From contig CALABS010000012.1 in NCBI GenBank assembly GCA_937887565.1, positions 65,956 through 129,955 of the forward strand: a stretch of DNA of 64,000 nt. The letters are read 5' to 3'. This DNA comes from an uncultured Rhodospirillaceae bacterium. Its GTDB lineage: Bacteria; Pseudomonadota; Alphaproteobacteria; Rhodospirillales; Magnetospirillaceae. Position 1 is the first letter of the stretch. Every line of letters starts with the position of its first letter. A program made the translations under genes and the position numbers. This document shows, one piece after another, positions 53,313 through 62,149 of this stretch. The notes beneath the pieces are model-generated. The model was not told where the DNA came from, ran no database searches, and saw nothing but the letters and a program-made list of their open reading frames with translations.

Positions 53313-55424
53313 ATGGCGGAAGGCGGACAGGCCACCAGGGACACGGCGCAGGCGGCGCTCGGCCGCTTCACGACCGCCATGCGGCGGGGCGACGTGATCC
53401 TGGCCTTGGGCATCGTCGCAGTGCTGATGGTCCTCATCCTGCCCATGCCGGCCTGGCTGCTGGACATGGGTCTGGCAGTGTCGATCACGTTCTCGGTGCT
53501 GGTGCTGATGGTCTCGATCTTCATCGAGAAGCCGCTCCAGTTCTCGTCGTTCCCCACCGTCATCCTGCTCGCCACCCTGATCCGGCTGGCGCTCAACCTG
53601 GCCTCGACCCGCCTGATCCTCGGCCACGGCCACGAGGGCGAGACCGGCGCCGGCCAGGTGATCGCCGCCTTCGCCGGCTTCATCATGGAGGGCAACTTCG
53701 TCATCGGCCTGATCGTGTTCGCGATCCTGGTGATCGTGAACTTCGTGGTCATCACCAAGGGCTCGACCCGTATCGCCGAGGTGGCCGCCCGCTTCACCCT
53801 CGATGCCCTGCCCGGCAAGCAGATGGCCATCGACGCCGACCTGTCGTCGGGCCTGATCGACGAGGACTCGGCCAAGCGCCGCCGCTTGGAACTGGAGCTG
53901 GAAAGCAAGTTCTTCGGCGCCATGGACGGCGCTTCGAAATTCGTGCGCGGCGACGCCGTGGCCGGCCTGTTGATCACCTTCATCAACGTGATCGGCGGCA
54001 TGATCGTCGGCATGGTCCAAAACGACCTCAGCTTCTTCCAGGCCGCCGACATCTACACCAAGCTGACCGTCGGCGACGGCCTGGTCAGCCAGGTGCCGGC
54101 CCTGCTGGTGTCGGTGGCGGCCGGCATCCTGGTCACCAAGGCCGGCGTCGAGGACAGCGTCGACAAGGCGCTGTACGTCCAGCTGGCCGGCTATCCCCGC
54201 GCCGTCGGCACCGCCGCCTTCCTGATCGGCTCCATGGCGGTGGTACCGTCGATGCCGTTCCTGCCCTTCTTCCTCCTGGGCGGCGGCATGGGCGTGGCGG
54301 CCTATCTGCTGGACAAGGGGCAGCGGGCGCGGGCCGAGCGCGAGGTGCTGGAACAGCAGGAAAAAGCCAAGCAGGAGGCGCCGGTCGCCGAGGAGCCGAT
54401 CTCGACGGCGCTCAGGATCGACAATGTCCGCCTGGAACTGGGCTACGGCCTGCTGCAGATGATCAACAACCCCAAGGGAGTCAAGCTCACCGACCAGATC
54501 AAGTCGCTTCGCCGCGCCATGGCGTCCGACATCGGCTTCGTCATGCCCAGCGTGCGCATCCAGGACAACATGCAGCTGCCGGCCAACACCTATGTCATCT
54601 TCGTCAAGGAGGTGGAATCCGGCCGCGGCGACCTGCGCCCCAACATGCTGCTGATCATGGACCCGCGCGGCGAGGAGATCACCTTGCCCGGCGAGAAGAC
54701 CAAGGAGCCGACCTTCGGACTGCCGGCCATGTGGGTGGACGCGCAGAACCGCGAGGAGGCGCTGTTCCGGGGCTATACCGTGGTCGACCCGCCCACCGTG
54801 GTCACCACCCACCTGACCGAGGTCATCAAGGACAACATGTCCGAGCTGTTGTCCCATGCCGAGACCCAGAAGCTGCTGGACGAGCTGGACAAGGAGCACC
54901 AGAAGCTGGTGGCCGAGCTGATCCCGTCGCAGATCACCGTCGGCGGCCTGCAGCGGGTGCTGCAGAACCTGCTGTCCGAACGCATCTCGATCCGCGACCT
55001 CGCCACCATCCTGGAAGGCATCGCCGAGGCCTGCGCCCATACCCGCAACGTCACCATGATCACCGAGCACGTCAGGGCCCGGCTGGCGCGGCAGATCTCG
55101 GACGGCAACACCGGGCCGCAAGGCTACATCCCGCTGATCACCCTGTCGCCGGAATGGGAGCAAGCCTTCGCCGAATCCCTGGTCGGCCAGGGCGAGGAGA
55201 AGCAGCTGACCATGTCGCCCTCGGCCTTGCAGGAATTCATCACCCGGGTGCGCCAGACCTTCGAGCGCTTCGCCATGCAGGGCGAGACGCCGGTGCTGCT
55301 GACCAGCCCCGGCATCCGCCCCTATGTCCGGTCGATCATCGAGCGCTTCCGGCCCGTCACCGTGGTGATGAGCCAGTCCGAGATCCACCCGAAGGCCAAG
55401 ATCAAGACGCTGGGGCAGATCTAA
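53313..55424 (+). CDS. flhA: Flagellar export gate protein
   Basis: A 703-residue inner-membrane protein of the type III flagellar export gate. Eight membrane helices fill residues 28-330, with the FHIPEP-type loop (SSFPTVILLATLIRLALNLA, then STRLILG). The cytosolic C-terminal domain (LRIDNVRLELGYGLLQMINN through LLTSPGIRPYVRSIIERFRP) binds chaperone-substrate complexes. The length is standard. flhB and fliPQR are not in the window. flhF follows immediately. Confidence 0.97.
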   Translation: MAEGGQATRDTAQAALGRFTTAMRRGDVILALGIVAVLMVLILPMPAWLLDMGLAVSITFSVLVLMVSIFIEKPLQFSSFPTVILLATLIRLALNLASTRLILGHGHEGETGAGQVIAAFAGFIMEGNFVIGLIVFAILVIVNFVVITKGSTRIAEVAARFTLDALPGKQMAIDADLSSGLIDEDSAKRRRLELELESKFFGAMDGASKFVRGDAVAGLLITFINVIGGMIVGMVQNDLSFFQAADIYTKLTVGDGLVSQVPALLVSVAAGILVTKAGVEDSVDKALYVQLAGYPRAVGTAAFLIGSMAVVPSMPFLPFFLLGGGMGVAAYLLDKGQRARAEREVLEQQEKAKQEAPVAEEPISTALRIDNVRLELGYGLLQMINNPKGVKLTDQIKSLRRAMASDIGFVMPSVRIQDNMQLPANTYVIFVKEVESGRGDLRPNMLLIMDPRGEEITLPGEKTKEPTFGLPAMWVDAQNREEALFRGYTVVDPPTVVTTHLTEVIKDNMSELLSHAETQKLLDELDKEHQKLVAELIPSQITVGGLQRVLQNLLSERISIRDLATILEGIAEACAHTRNVTMITEHVRARLARQISDGNTGPQGYIPLITLSPEWEQAFAESLVGQGEEKQLTMSPSALQEFITRVRQTFERFAMQGETPVLLTSPGIRPYVRSIIERFRPVTVVMSQSEIHPKAKIKTLGQI

Positions 55425-56423
55425 ATGAGGCTCAAATCCTTCACCGCCCCCACCATGGCCGAAGCGATGGAGCTGGTGCGCACCGAGTTGGGCGACGACG
55501 CCATCATCGTCTCGACCCAGCGGGCCGCGGGCACCAAGGGGGTGCGGATCACCGCCGCGCTGGAGCCCGCCGACGCCGATCTGGCCATCGCCGAGATGCT
55601 GGAGGAGGGCGGCGACAACACCGCCGCCGACACCGTCCGCAAGGCGCTCGACGACCACGGCGTGCCGCAGCGCCTGGCCGAGCGGCTGACCAATGCCGCC
55701 CGCACCAGCGAGATCGCCGACCCGACGCTGGCCTGCGCCGCCGCCTTCGAGGCCGGCTTCACCTTCGCCCACCTGCCCGAGCACTCCGCCCCGCGCCCGT
55801 TCATGCTGGTGGGGCCGCCGGGGTCGGGCAAGTCCATCGCGGTGGCCAAGCTGGCGGCGCGCAGCGTGCTCAAGCAGCGGCACGTGGGCGTGATCACCTG
55901 CGACAACATCCGGGCCGGCGCCGTCGAGCAGCTGGCCGCCTTCACCCGCATCCTGGAGGTCGAGCTGGTCCGCGCGCGCGGGCCCGAGTCCTTGCGCAAG
56001 GCGGTGGAAAGCGCAGCCGGCATGTTCGACATCGTGCTGATCGACAGCCCCGGCCTCAACCCGTTCAGGCAATCCGACCTCGACTACCTGCAGGCCCTGG
56101 TCGAGGCCGCCGACGTTGAGCCCATCCTGGTCATGGCCGCCGGCGGCGACGCCGCCGAGGCCGCCGAGGTAGCCGAGGCCTTCTCCTCCATCGGCACGAC
56201 GCGGCTGTTCGCGTCGCGCCTCGACACCACCCGCCGGCTGGGAGCGGTGCTGGCGGGGGCCGATGCCGGCCAGTTGGCCCTGTGCGACGTCTCGGCCAGC
56301 CCGCACGTGGCCAGCGGCATCTCGCCCATCTCCGCCATCTCGCTGGCCCGGCTGATCGTGCCGCAACCACCGCAACCGCAATCCGACGAAACCTTCTGGA
56401 CCGACGAGGCTCACGCATCATGA
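55425..56423 (+). CDS. flhF: Flagellar SRP-type GTPase
   Basis: A 332-residue SRP-family GTPase that places the polar flagellum. It starts MRLKSFTAPTMAEAMELVRT and ELGDDAIIVSTQRA, the typical FlhF N-terminus. The P-loop is GPPGSGKS near residue 129 (usual form GPTGVGKT) and the G3 region is IVLIDSPGLNPF. It is shorter than gamma-proteobacterial FlhF (about 430), mostly in the N-terminal B region. It starts directly at the flhA stop and overlaps flhG by four bases. Confidence 0.92.
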   Translation: MRLKSFTAPTMAEAMELVRTELGDDAIIVSTQRAAGTKGVRITAALEPADADLAIAEMLEEGGDNTAADTVRKALDDHGVPQRLAERLTNAARTSEIADPTLACAAAFEAGFTFAHLPEHSAPRPFMLVGPPGSGKSIAVAKLAARSVLKQRHVGVITCDNIRAGAVEQLAAFTRILEVELVRARGPESLRKAVESAAGMFDIVLIDSPGLNPFRQSDLDYLQALVEAADVEPILVMAAGGDAAEAAEVAEAFSSIGTTRLFASRLDTTRRLGAVLAGADAGQLALCDVSASPHVASGISPISAISLARLIVPQPPQPQSDETFWTDEAHAS

Positions 56424-57223
56424 CGACGGCAACCGAAGCCCCCACGCTCGCGCCCCGCCCCACCCAGCGCGCCCGCGGACGCAACGTCATCGCCGTCGCC
56501 TCGGGCAAGGGCGGCGTCGGCAAGACGTGGTTCTCGATCACCCTCGCCCATGCCATGGCCCGGGCCGGGCGCAAGATCCTGCTGTTCGACGGCGACCTGG
56601 GCCTGGCCAACGTGGACATCCAGCTGGGCCTGATGCCCAAGACCGACCTGGGCAGCGTGGTGGCCGGGCGGCTGACGCTGAACCAGGCGCTGGTCTCCTT
56701 CCCCGACGGCGGCTTCGACATCATCGCCGGCCGCTCGGGGTCGGGAACGCTGGCCAACATCCCGCTGTCGCGCCTGCAGATGCTGGGCGACGACCTGGTT
56801 CTGCTGGCCAACACCTACGACCGCGTGGTGGTCGACCTGGGAGCCGGCGTCGAGAAGACCACCCGCAACTTCGCCCAGCAGGCCGGCACCATCCTGGTGG
56901 TGACCACCGACGAGCCGACCTCGCTGACCGACGCCTACGCCTTCATCAAGGTCACCCACATGGAGCGGCCGGGCACCGACATGCGCGTCGTGGTCAACAT
57001 GGCCAACTCGACCCGCGAGGGCGAGCGCATCTACAACACCCTGCTCAAGGCCTGCGAGGGCTTCCTCAAGATCAGCCCGCCGCTGGCCGGCGTCATCCGC
57101 CGCGACCTCAAGGTCCGCGAGGCCATCCGCAACCAGACCCCGATCCTGGTGCGCTCGCCCAATTCCGAGGCGGCGGCCGATGTCGAGGCCATCGTCGACC
57201 GCCTGTTGCGCGGCGCCCGCTAG
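56420..57223 (+). CDS. flhG: MinD-like ATPase controlling flagellar number
   Basis: A 267-residue ParA/MinD ATPase (FlhG, also FleN/YlxH). The deviant Walker A is VASGKGGVGKTWFSITLA near residues 26-43, followed by LLFDGDLGLANVDIQLGL and the VVVDLGAGVEKTTRNF switch. It antagonises FlhF to limit flagella number. The ATG overlaps the flhF stop (ATGA); the longer frame upstream is only a shadow of flhF. Confidence 0.94.
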   Translation: MTTATEAPTLAPRPTQRARGRNVIAVASGKGGVGKTWFSITLAHAMARAGRKILLFDGDLGLANVDIQLGLMPKTDLGSVVAGRLTLNQALVSFPDGGFDIIAGRSGSGTLANIPLSRLQMLGDDLVLLANTYDRVVVDLGAGVEKTTRNFAQQAGTILVVTTDEPTSLTDAYAFIKVTHMERPGTDMRVVVNMANSTREGERIYNTLLKACEGFLKISPPLAGVIRRDLKVREAIRNQTPILVRSPNSEAAADVEAIVDRLLRGAR

Positions 57224-57232
57224 GTCCGGGCC

Positions 57233-58924
57233 GTGTCCACCATCCCGCCCACCCCGCCCCCCGTGCCGGCGACCGCGCCGGCCGCCGGCGGTGGAACGGC
57301 GACGGTGGTGACGACGGTGGGAACGGTCCCCGAGGCGGTCACGGCGCTGCCGGCCGGCGCCCAGATCGAGGTGGTGGCGCTGTCGCGCGCGCTGAAGGGA
57401 ATGGTCGAGGTTCTGGCCGACGGCCGGCCGATGACCCTGAAGCTGCCGGCCGACCTGACCGCCCTGCCCGGCGGCTCGCGCATGGTGCTGCAGGTCTACC
57501 AGTCGGGCGGCGAGACGCAGTTCCGCCTGCTGTCGCTGAACGGCCGGCCGGTCCTGCCGGGCGGCGTCCCGCTGGTGCCGACGCCGGCCAACCTGCCGGC
57601 CCCGGTGGTGGGCGGGCAGCCGGGCGCCGTTCCCGCGCAGGCCGGATCGACGCCGGCCGCGACGCCCGCCCCGACCGCGCCCTCACCGGCCCCCGGCGGC
57701 ATCACCGCCACCGTGCTGCGCCCGGCCCCGGCGGGCACCACAGCGCCGCCGGCCGCCGCCGGCCTGCCCGCCGACCTGCCGCCGGGAACCCAGTTGACCG
57801 TGCGCATCGCCGGCACCGCCCCGCCACCGCCCACCACAGGCATCCCTCCGACCACGGCGACACCGACCGCGCCCTCCCCTCCCGCCGCGCCCTCACCGGC
57901 GTCGATGCCGGCGGCACCCGCGCCGCTGCCCGCCACCACCACCGCTCCGCCGGCCGCCCACGCCCATCCGGCCGCCGCGCAGCCAGGCACGCCATCGCAG
58001 ATGCCGGCGCCCACGCCGGCCCCGGCCCCGGCCGCCCCCACGGCGGCCCCCGGCACCGTCTCCCCCCCCCCTGTGCTCACCGGCACGGTCATCGCCCATC
58101 CGCCCGGCGGCAACGCAGTGGTGCGGACGCCGGCCGCCACCCTGTCCCTGCCCATGCCGGCCGGCCTGCCGGTGGGCAGCCGGGTGACGCTGGAAGTGAT
58201 CGGCCGCCCCGAACTGCCACCGCTGGCGGCGGCGGCCACATCCAAGCCCGAGGGATTGACCGCCGCCGGCTGGCCGGCGCTGGACGATGCCGTTACCATC
58301 TTGGCCCGCACCGACGCCCAGGCGGCCGAGCTGCTGCTGCGGGCCATCCCGCAGGCCAATGCCCGCATGGCCGCCAGCATGGCGATGTTCGCCTCGGCGC
58401 TGCGCAGCGGCGATCCCCGCCAGGTCCTTGCCGACGCGGTGACGCGGGGCCTGGAGCGGGCCGGCAAGCGCGATACCGCCGACCGGCTGAAGGGCGATGT
58501 CGAGAAGTTGTCGGCCGATTCGGCCCGCCCCCTGGCGGGTGGCGAGTGGCGCGCCTACACCATGCCGTTCCTGGGCGGCGCCCAGATCGAGCCCATCCGC
58601 CTCTATGTCCGTCACGACCCCGAGGACGAGCAAGGTGGTCGCCGACGCGGCCGGGGCGATGACGAACGTTTCGTGCTGGAAGTCGCCATGACACGCCTGG
58701 GGCGGGTCCAACTGGACGGACTGGTCCGGCGGACGGACAAGCAGTTCGACCTGATCGTGCGCACCGAGCGGCCGCTGCCGCAGGACATGCGCCGCGACAT
58801 CGCCGCCATCTTCGCCGAGAACGCCGAGGTCTGCGGCACCTCGGGCATGGTCAGCTTCCAGGCGGCCCGCTTCGTCGAGCTGCCGCCGCCCGAAACCCAG
58901 GCGGCAACGATGATTTCGGTCTAA
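57233..58924 (+). CDS. Proline/alanine-rich FliK-like protein
   Basis: A 563-residue protein that starts at GTG 57233, nine bases after flhG. The N-terminal 110 residues are folded-looking (IEVVALSRALKGMVEVLADG). Residues 130-295 are a Pro/Ala/Thr linker. The C-terminal part (WRAYTMPFLGGAQIEPIRLY, FVLEVAMTRLGRVQLDGLVR, KQFDLIVRTERPLPQDMRRD) resembles the Flg_hook/FliK C-terminal fold. A second hook-length or export-related protein is possible. Its flagellar operon position supports that, but the family match is remote. Confidence 0.65.
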   Translation: MSTIPPTPPPVPATAPAAGGGTATVVTTVGTVPEAVTALPAGAQIEVVALSRALKGMVEVLADGRPMTLKLPADLTALPGGSRMVLQVYQSGGETQFRLLSLNGRPVLPGGVPLVPTPANLPAPVVGGQPGAVPAQAGSTPAATPAPTAPSPAPGGITATVLRPAPAGTTAPPAAAGLPADLPPGTQLTVRIAGTAPPPPTTGIPPTTATPTAPSPPAAPSPASMPAAPAPLPATTTAPPAAHAHPAAAQPGTPSQMPAPTPAPAPAAPTAAPGTVSPPPVLTGTVIAHPPGGNAVVRTPAATLSLPMPAGLPVGSRVTLEVIGRPELPPLAAAATSKPEGLTAAGWPALDDAVTILARTDAQAAELLLRAIPQANARMAASMAMFASALRSGDPRQVLADAVTRGLERAGKRDTADRLKGDVEKLSADSARPLAGGEWRAYTMPFLGGAQIEPIRLYVRHDPEDEQGGRRRGRGDDERFVLEVAMTRLGRVQLDGLVRRTDKQFDLIVRTERPLPQDMRRDIAAIFAENAEVCGTSGMVSFQAARFVELPPPETQAATMISV

Positions 58925-58937
58925 TACCGCCCGGCAA

Positions 58938-58964
58938 ATGAAATGATCCGTTGGATCATTTCAT
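58938..58964. terminator. Perfect 12-base palindrome between convergent genes
   Basis: ATGAAATGATCC, GTT and GGATCATTTCAT form a perfect stem of 12 with a 3-base loop. It lies between the convergent FliK-like and lipoprotein genes, so it could end both transcripts. It is AT-rich and lacks a T-run beyond the stem, so a dispersed repeat or a protein-binding site is also possible. Confidence 0.4.
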
Positions 58965-59052
58965 GCCGAGACGGCGAGGCTCAGGCGCCGCTCGGGCTCG
59001 CCGGCCGCCCGAAGGCGCTTCGCGAGTCGTTTGACGGGGCGACCGGTATAAT

Positions 59053-59757
59053 TCAGTCCTCGGCGCCGAAGACCGAGCCGAGCAGGCGGCCCAGGCGCTC
59101 GACGGCGCCCGCCCGCTTGGGCGCCGACGCGCCGGCCGGGACGAGATCGCGGGCGGCGACCTTGGTGACCACCGGCTTGGCGACCGCGCTGTCGGCCTTG
59201 ATAATCCCCGGACGGGCATGCACGCCGCGTCGGCTGTCCTTGGCCTCGCGGGCCGGGGCCGCCAGGGCGGCCAGCCGCACCGGATCGGCGGCGCGGGGCG
59301 GCACGGCCGCCACCGGCCGGCCGTCGGTGCCGGCGGAAATGGCGGCGCGCGGGGCGAATGCCTTGTTCAACGCCTCGTCGGCCATGGCCAGACGCGCCGG
59401 CCCATCGACCGGCTCGGACTCCGCCAGGGCCTCGATGGCGGCGCGGTCGCGGGCGACGGCGGCGGGCACCGGCTCGGCGCGCGCGACCACCTCCTCCTGG
59501 CAGACGTCTTCCTTGCTCAGAACCCGGAACGTCTCGCAGTCCTTGCCGACCGCCAGCGACAGGCCATGGTCGGTGGAGGTCTTGCCGGTCGAGGCGAACA
59601 GGACACCGTCGGCCGCCAGCTTGGCGACCGAGATCACCGGCGGGATGGCGCAGCCGCCCAGCATGGCGGCGATCCCCGTGGCGGCCAGCGCGCGGGCCGC
59701 CGGGCGACCCCAGGGCCGCGCCCCATGCAGCGCCGCACGCACCATCGCCACATTCAC
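59053..59757 (-). CDS. Lipoprotein of unknown function
   Basis: A 234-residue protein with a long basic leader, a hydrophobic stretch and a lipobox LGGC at residues 33-36, followed by AIPPVISVAKLAADGVLFAS. The mature part is Ala-rich, with KDCETFRVLSKEDVCQEEVV (a possible disulfide) and a disordered Ala/Pro tail. GTG 59757 has AGGGGG seven bases upstream. The GKTSTDHGLSLAVGKDCE region resembles small outer-membrane lipoproteins of alphaproteobacteria. Function unknown. Confidence 0.75.
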   Translation of the reverse strand: MNVAMVRAALHGARPWGRPAARALAATGIAAMLGGCAIPPVISVAKLAADGVLFASTGKTSTDHGLSLAVGKDCETFRVLSKEDVCQEEVVARAEPVPAAVARDRAAIEALAESEPVDGPARLAMADEALNKAFAPRAAISAGTDGRPVAAVPPRAADPVRLAALAAPAREAKDSRRGVHARPGIIKADSAVAKPVVTKVAARDLVPAGASAPKRAGAVERLGRLLGSVFGAED

Positions 59758-59844
59758 GGGAAGTCCCCCTAAGTCCTTGGTCCGACAAGACTAGGCCACG
59801 TATCCGGGGATGGCAACCATTTCGGTCAACTTTACGTTAATTCG

Positions 59845-60069
59845 TCAGCTTGCCCCATCCAACACCAGGTCGGTTCGCTCCTCGCCGATGATCTGCTGCG
59901 GCAGCGTCCGATAGGCCGGGCCGTTGACGAACAGGATGACCGGACGGTCGCTCCCCTCGACCATCGGAGCGGAGCCGCGCGACACCGGCGACACCGGCTG
60001 GGACGCGCAGGCCGACAGGGCGAAGGCCAGGATGATGGCGGCTGGGGCGGTGGTAGTGGACATCTTCAC
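59845..60069 (-). CDS. Small lipoprotein of unknown function
   Basis: A 74-residue protein with a signal and lipobox (IILAFALSAC) and a 55-residue mature part containing RPVILFVNGPAYRTLPQQII. GTG 60069 is preferred to ATG 60063 because GGAGG lies six bases before it. It is separated from aspS upstream by a terminator. Function unknown. Confidence 0.65.
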   Translation of the reverse strand: MKMSTTTAPAAIILAFALSACASQPVSPVSRGSAPMVEGSDRPVILFVNGPAYRTLPQQIIGEERTDLVLDGAS

Positions 60070-60187
60070 GGCGGGCCTCCTTCTCTCGGGCGAGAAGGAG
60101 TCTAGCGCCGCCGCCGCCCGGACCGGCCGGTGCAGACGGCGATACCCCGGGCGGGGCATGGAAGCCCCAAGGGGATACCGAAAAAGG

Positions 60188-60211
60188 AAAGGGGCCCGCG
60201 CGGGCCCCTTT
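60188..60211 (-). terminator. Terminator after aspS
   Basis: On the minus strand AAAGGGGCCCGC and the complementary GCGGGCCCCTTT form a strong GC stem followed by CCTTTTT. It starts just after the aspS stop and separates aspS from the small lipoprotein gene. Confidence 0.85.
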
Positions 60212-60217
60212 GGTGAC

Positions 60218-62005
60218 TCAGCCTTCCTTCTTCGGCTTGGGCAGGTCGGGCTTGATGTGCAATTCCTTCCAGCGCGCGGCGTCCACCTCGGCCGGTGCTC
60301 CCATCAGCAGGTCCTGGGCCTGCTGGTTCATGGGGAACAGGATGACCTCGCGGATGTTGGGCTGGTCGGCCAGCAGCATGACGATGCGGTCGACGCCCGG
60401 GGCCGAGCCGCCGTGCGGCGGGGCGCCGTAGCGGAAGGCGTTGAGCATGCCGCCGAACTTTTCCTCGACCACCTCGGGACCATAACCCGCGATGCCGAAG
60501 GCCTTGATCATGATGTCGGCGCGATGGTTGCGGATGGCGCCCGACGACAGCTCGACGCCGTTGCAGACGATGTCGTACTGGAAGGCCTTGATGTCCAGCG
60601 GGTTCATGGTCTCCAGCGCCTCCATGCCGCCCTGGGGCATGGAGAAGGGATTGTGGCTGAAGTCCACCTGGCCGGTCTCCTCGTTCAGCTCGAACATGGG
60701 GAAGTCCACCGTCCAGCAGAACTTGAAGACGTCCTTCTCCAGCAGGTCGAGCTCGGTTCCCACCTTGGTGCGGACCAGGCCGGCGAACTTGGCGGCGGCG
60801 TCCTTCTTGTCGCAGGCGAAGAACACCGCGTCGCCGTCCTTGAGGCCGGCCGCCGCCTTGATGGCGGCCACGCGCTCGGGCTCCAGGTTCTTGGCGATGG
60901 GGCCCTTGGGGCCATCGGCGGCGAACTGGATGTAGCCCAGGCCGCCGGCACCGTTCTCGCGCGCCCACTCGTTCAGCTTGTCGAACCACGAGCGCGGCTG
61001 GCCGGCGGCGCCCGGCGCCGGGATTGCGCGCACCACGGCGCCCTTGTCCACCAGCTTGGCGAACAGGCCGAAGCCGGACGCGCGGAACGGCTCGGTGACG
61101 TCGGAAATCTCGATGGGATTGCGCAGATCCGGCTTGTCGGTGCCGTATTTGAGCATCGACTCCTCGTAGGGAATGCGCGGGAACGGCGCGCTCGTGACCT
61201 TGCGCCCGCCGCCGAACTCCTCGAACACGCCCTGCAGCACCGGCTCGATGGCGGCGAAGACGTCCTCTTGCGTCACGAAGCTCATCTCGAAGTCGAGCTG
61301 GTAGAACTCGCCCGGGGAACGGTCGGCACGGCCGGCCTCGTCGCGGAAGCACGGCGCGATCTGGAAATAGCGGTCGAAACCCGCCACCATCAGCAGCTGC
61401 TTGAACTGCTGCGGCGCCTGCGGCAGGGCGTAGAACTTGCCGGGATGCAGCCGCGAGGGGACCAGATAGTCGCGGGCGCCCTCGGGGCTCGACGCGGTCA
61501 GGATCGGGGTCTGGTACTCGGTGAAGCCCTGGGCGATCATCGCCTGGCGCAGATAGGCGATGACCTTCGAGCGCAGCATCATATGGGCGTGCACGTCCTC
61601 GCGGCGCAGGTCGAGGAAACGGTATTTCAGGCGCATGTCCTCGGGGTATTCCTGGTCACCGGCCACCTGGATGGGCAGCACGTCGGCCATGGACTGCACC
61701 TCGACCTCGGCCACCTGCAGCTCGATCTCGCCGGTGGGCAGCTTGGGATTGACCGTCTCGGGGCTGCGCGTCACCACCTTGCCGGTGACGGTCACCACGC
61801 TTTCGGGCCGCGCCTTCTCGAGGGCCGGGAACACCGGGCTGGAAACATCGAGGACGCACTGGGTCAGGCCGTAGTGGTCGCGCAGGTCCACGAACAGCAG
61901 GTTGCCGTGGTCGCGCTTGCGGTGGACCCAGCCCGACAGCCGGACGGTGGAGCCGGCGTCCGAGACGCGAAGCTGGCCGCAGGTGTGCGTACGGTAGGCG
62001 TGCAT
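60218..62005 (-). CDS. aspS: Aspartate-tRNA ligase (Asp/Asn, non-discriminating type)
   Basis: A 595-residue class IIb synthetase. The N-terminal OB fold binds the anticodon (VRLSGWVHRKRDHGNLLFVD). The catalytic core has motif 1, motif 2 (FQIAPCFRDEAGRADRSPGE), the bacterial GAD insertion and motif 3 (HGGSAPGVDRIVMLLADQ). Alphaproteobacteria usually charge tRNA-Asn via this enzyme plus GatCAB, so the broad form is likely (inference). The start at 62005 has GGAAGG upstream. Confidence 0.97.
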   Translation of the reverse strand: MHAYRTHTCGQLRVSDAGSTVRLSGWVHRKRDHGNLLFVDLRDHYGLTQCVLDVSSPVFPALEKARPESVVTVTGKVVTRSPETVNPKLPTGEIELQVAEVEVQSMADVLPIQVAGDQEYPEDMRLKYRFLDLRREDVHAHMMLRSKVIAYLRQAMIAQGFTEYQTPILTASSPEGARDYLVPSRLHPGKFYALPQAPQQFKQLLMVAGFDRYFQIAPCFRDEAGRADRSPGEFYQLDFEMSFVTQEDVFAAIEPVLQGVFEEFGGGRKVTSAPFPRIPYEESMLKYGTDKPDLRNPIEISDVTEPFRASGFGLFAKLVDKGAVVRAIPAPGAAGQPRSWFDKLNEWARENGAGGLGYIQFAADGPKGPIAKNLEPERVAAIKAAAGLKDGDAVFFACDKKDAAAKFAGLVRTKVGTELDLLEKDVFKFCWTVDFPMFELNEETGQVDFSHNPFSMPQGGMEALETMNPLDIKAFQYDIVCNGVELSSGAIRNHRADIMIKAFGIAGYGPEVVEEKFGGMLNAFRYGAPPHGGSAPGVDRIVMLLADQPNIREVILFPMNQQAQDLLMGAPAEVDAARWKELHIKPDLPKPKKEG

Positions 62006-62149
62006 GGAACCCTTCCTCGGGAGCGGAAATCGAAACGGGGAAGAAGGCACATGGGGGCGCCCGCGTCAAGGGCGGCAATCGTCGGCCGGCCGGCCGCCCC
62101 TCCACCCCCGCGCTTGCCCGCCCCCCGGGCTTGGGTGTACACCACTGGC

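Noticed and set aside
59924..62149. Long plus-strand extension before RNase D
   Set aside because: It is the antisense shadow of aspS; RNase D homology begins at 62150.
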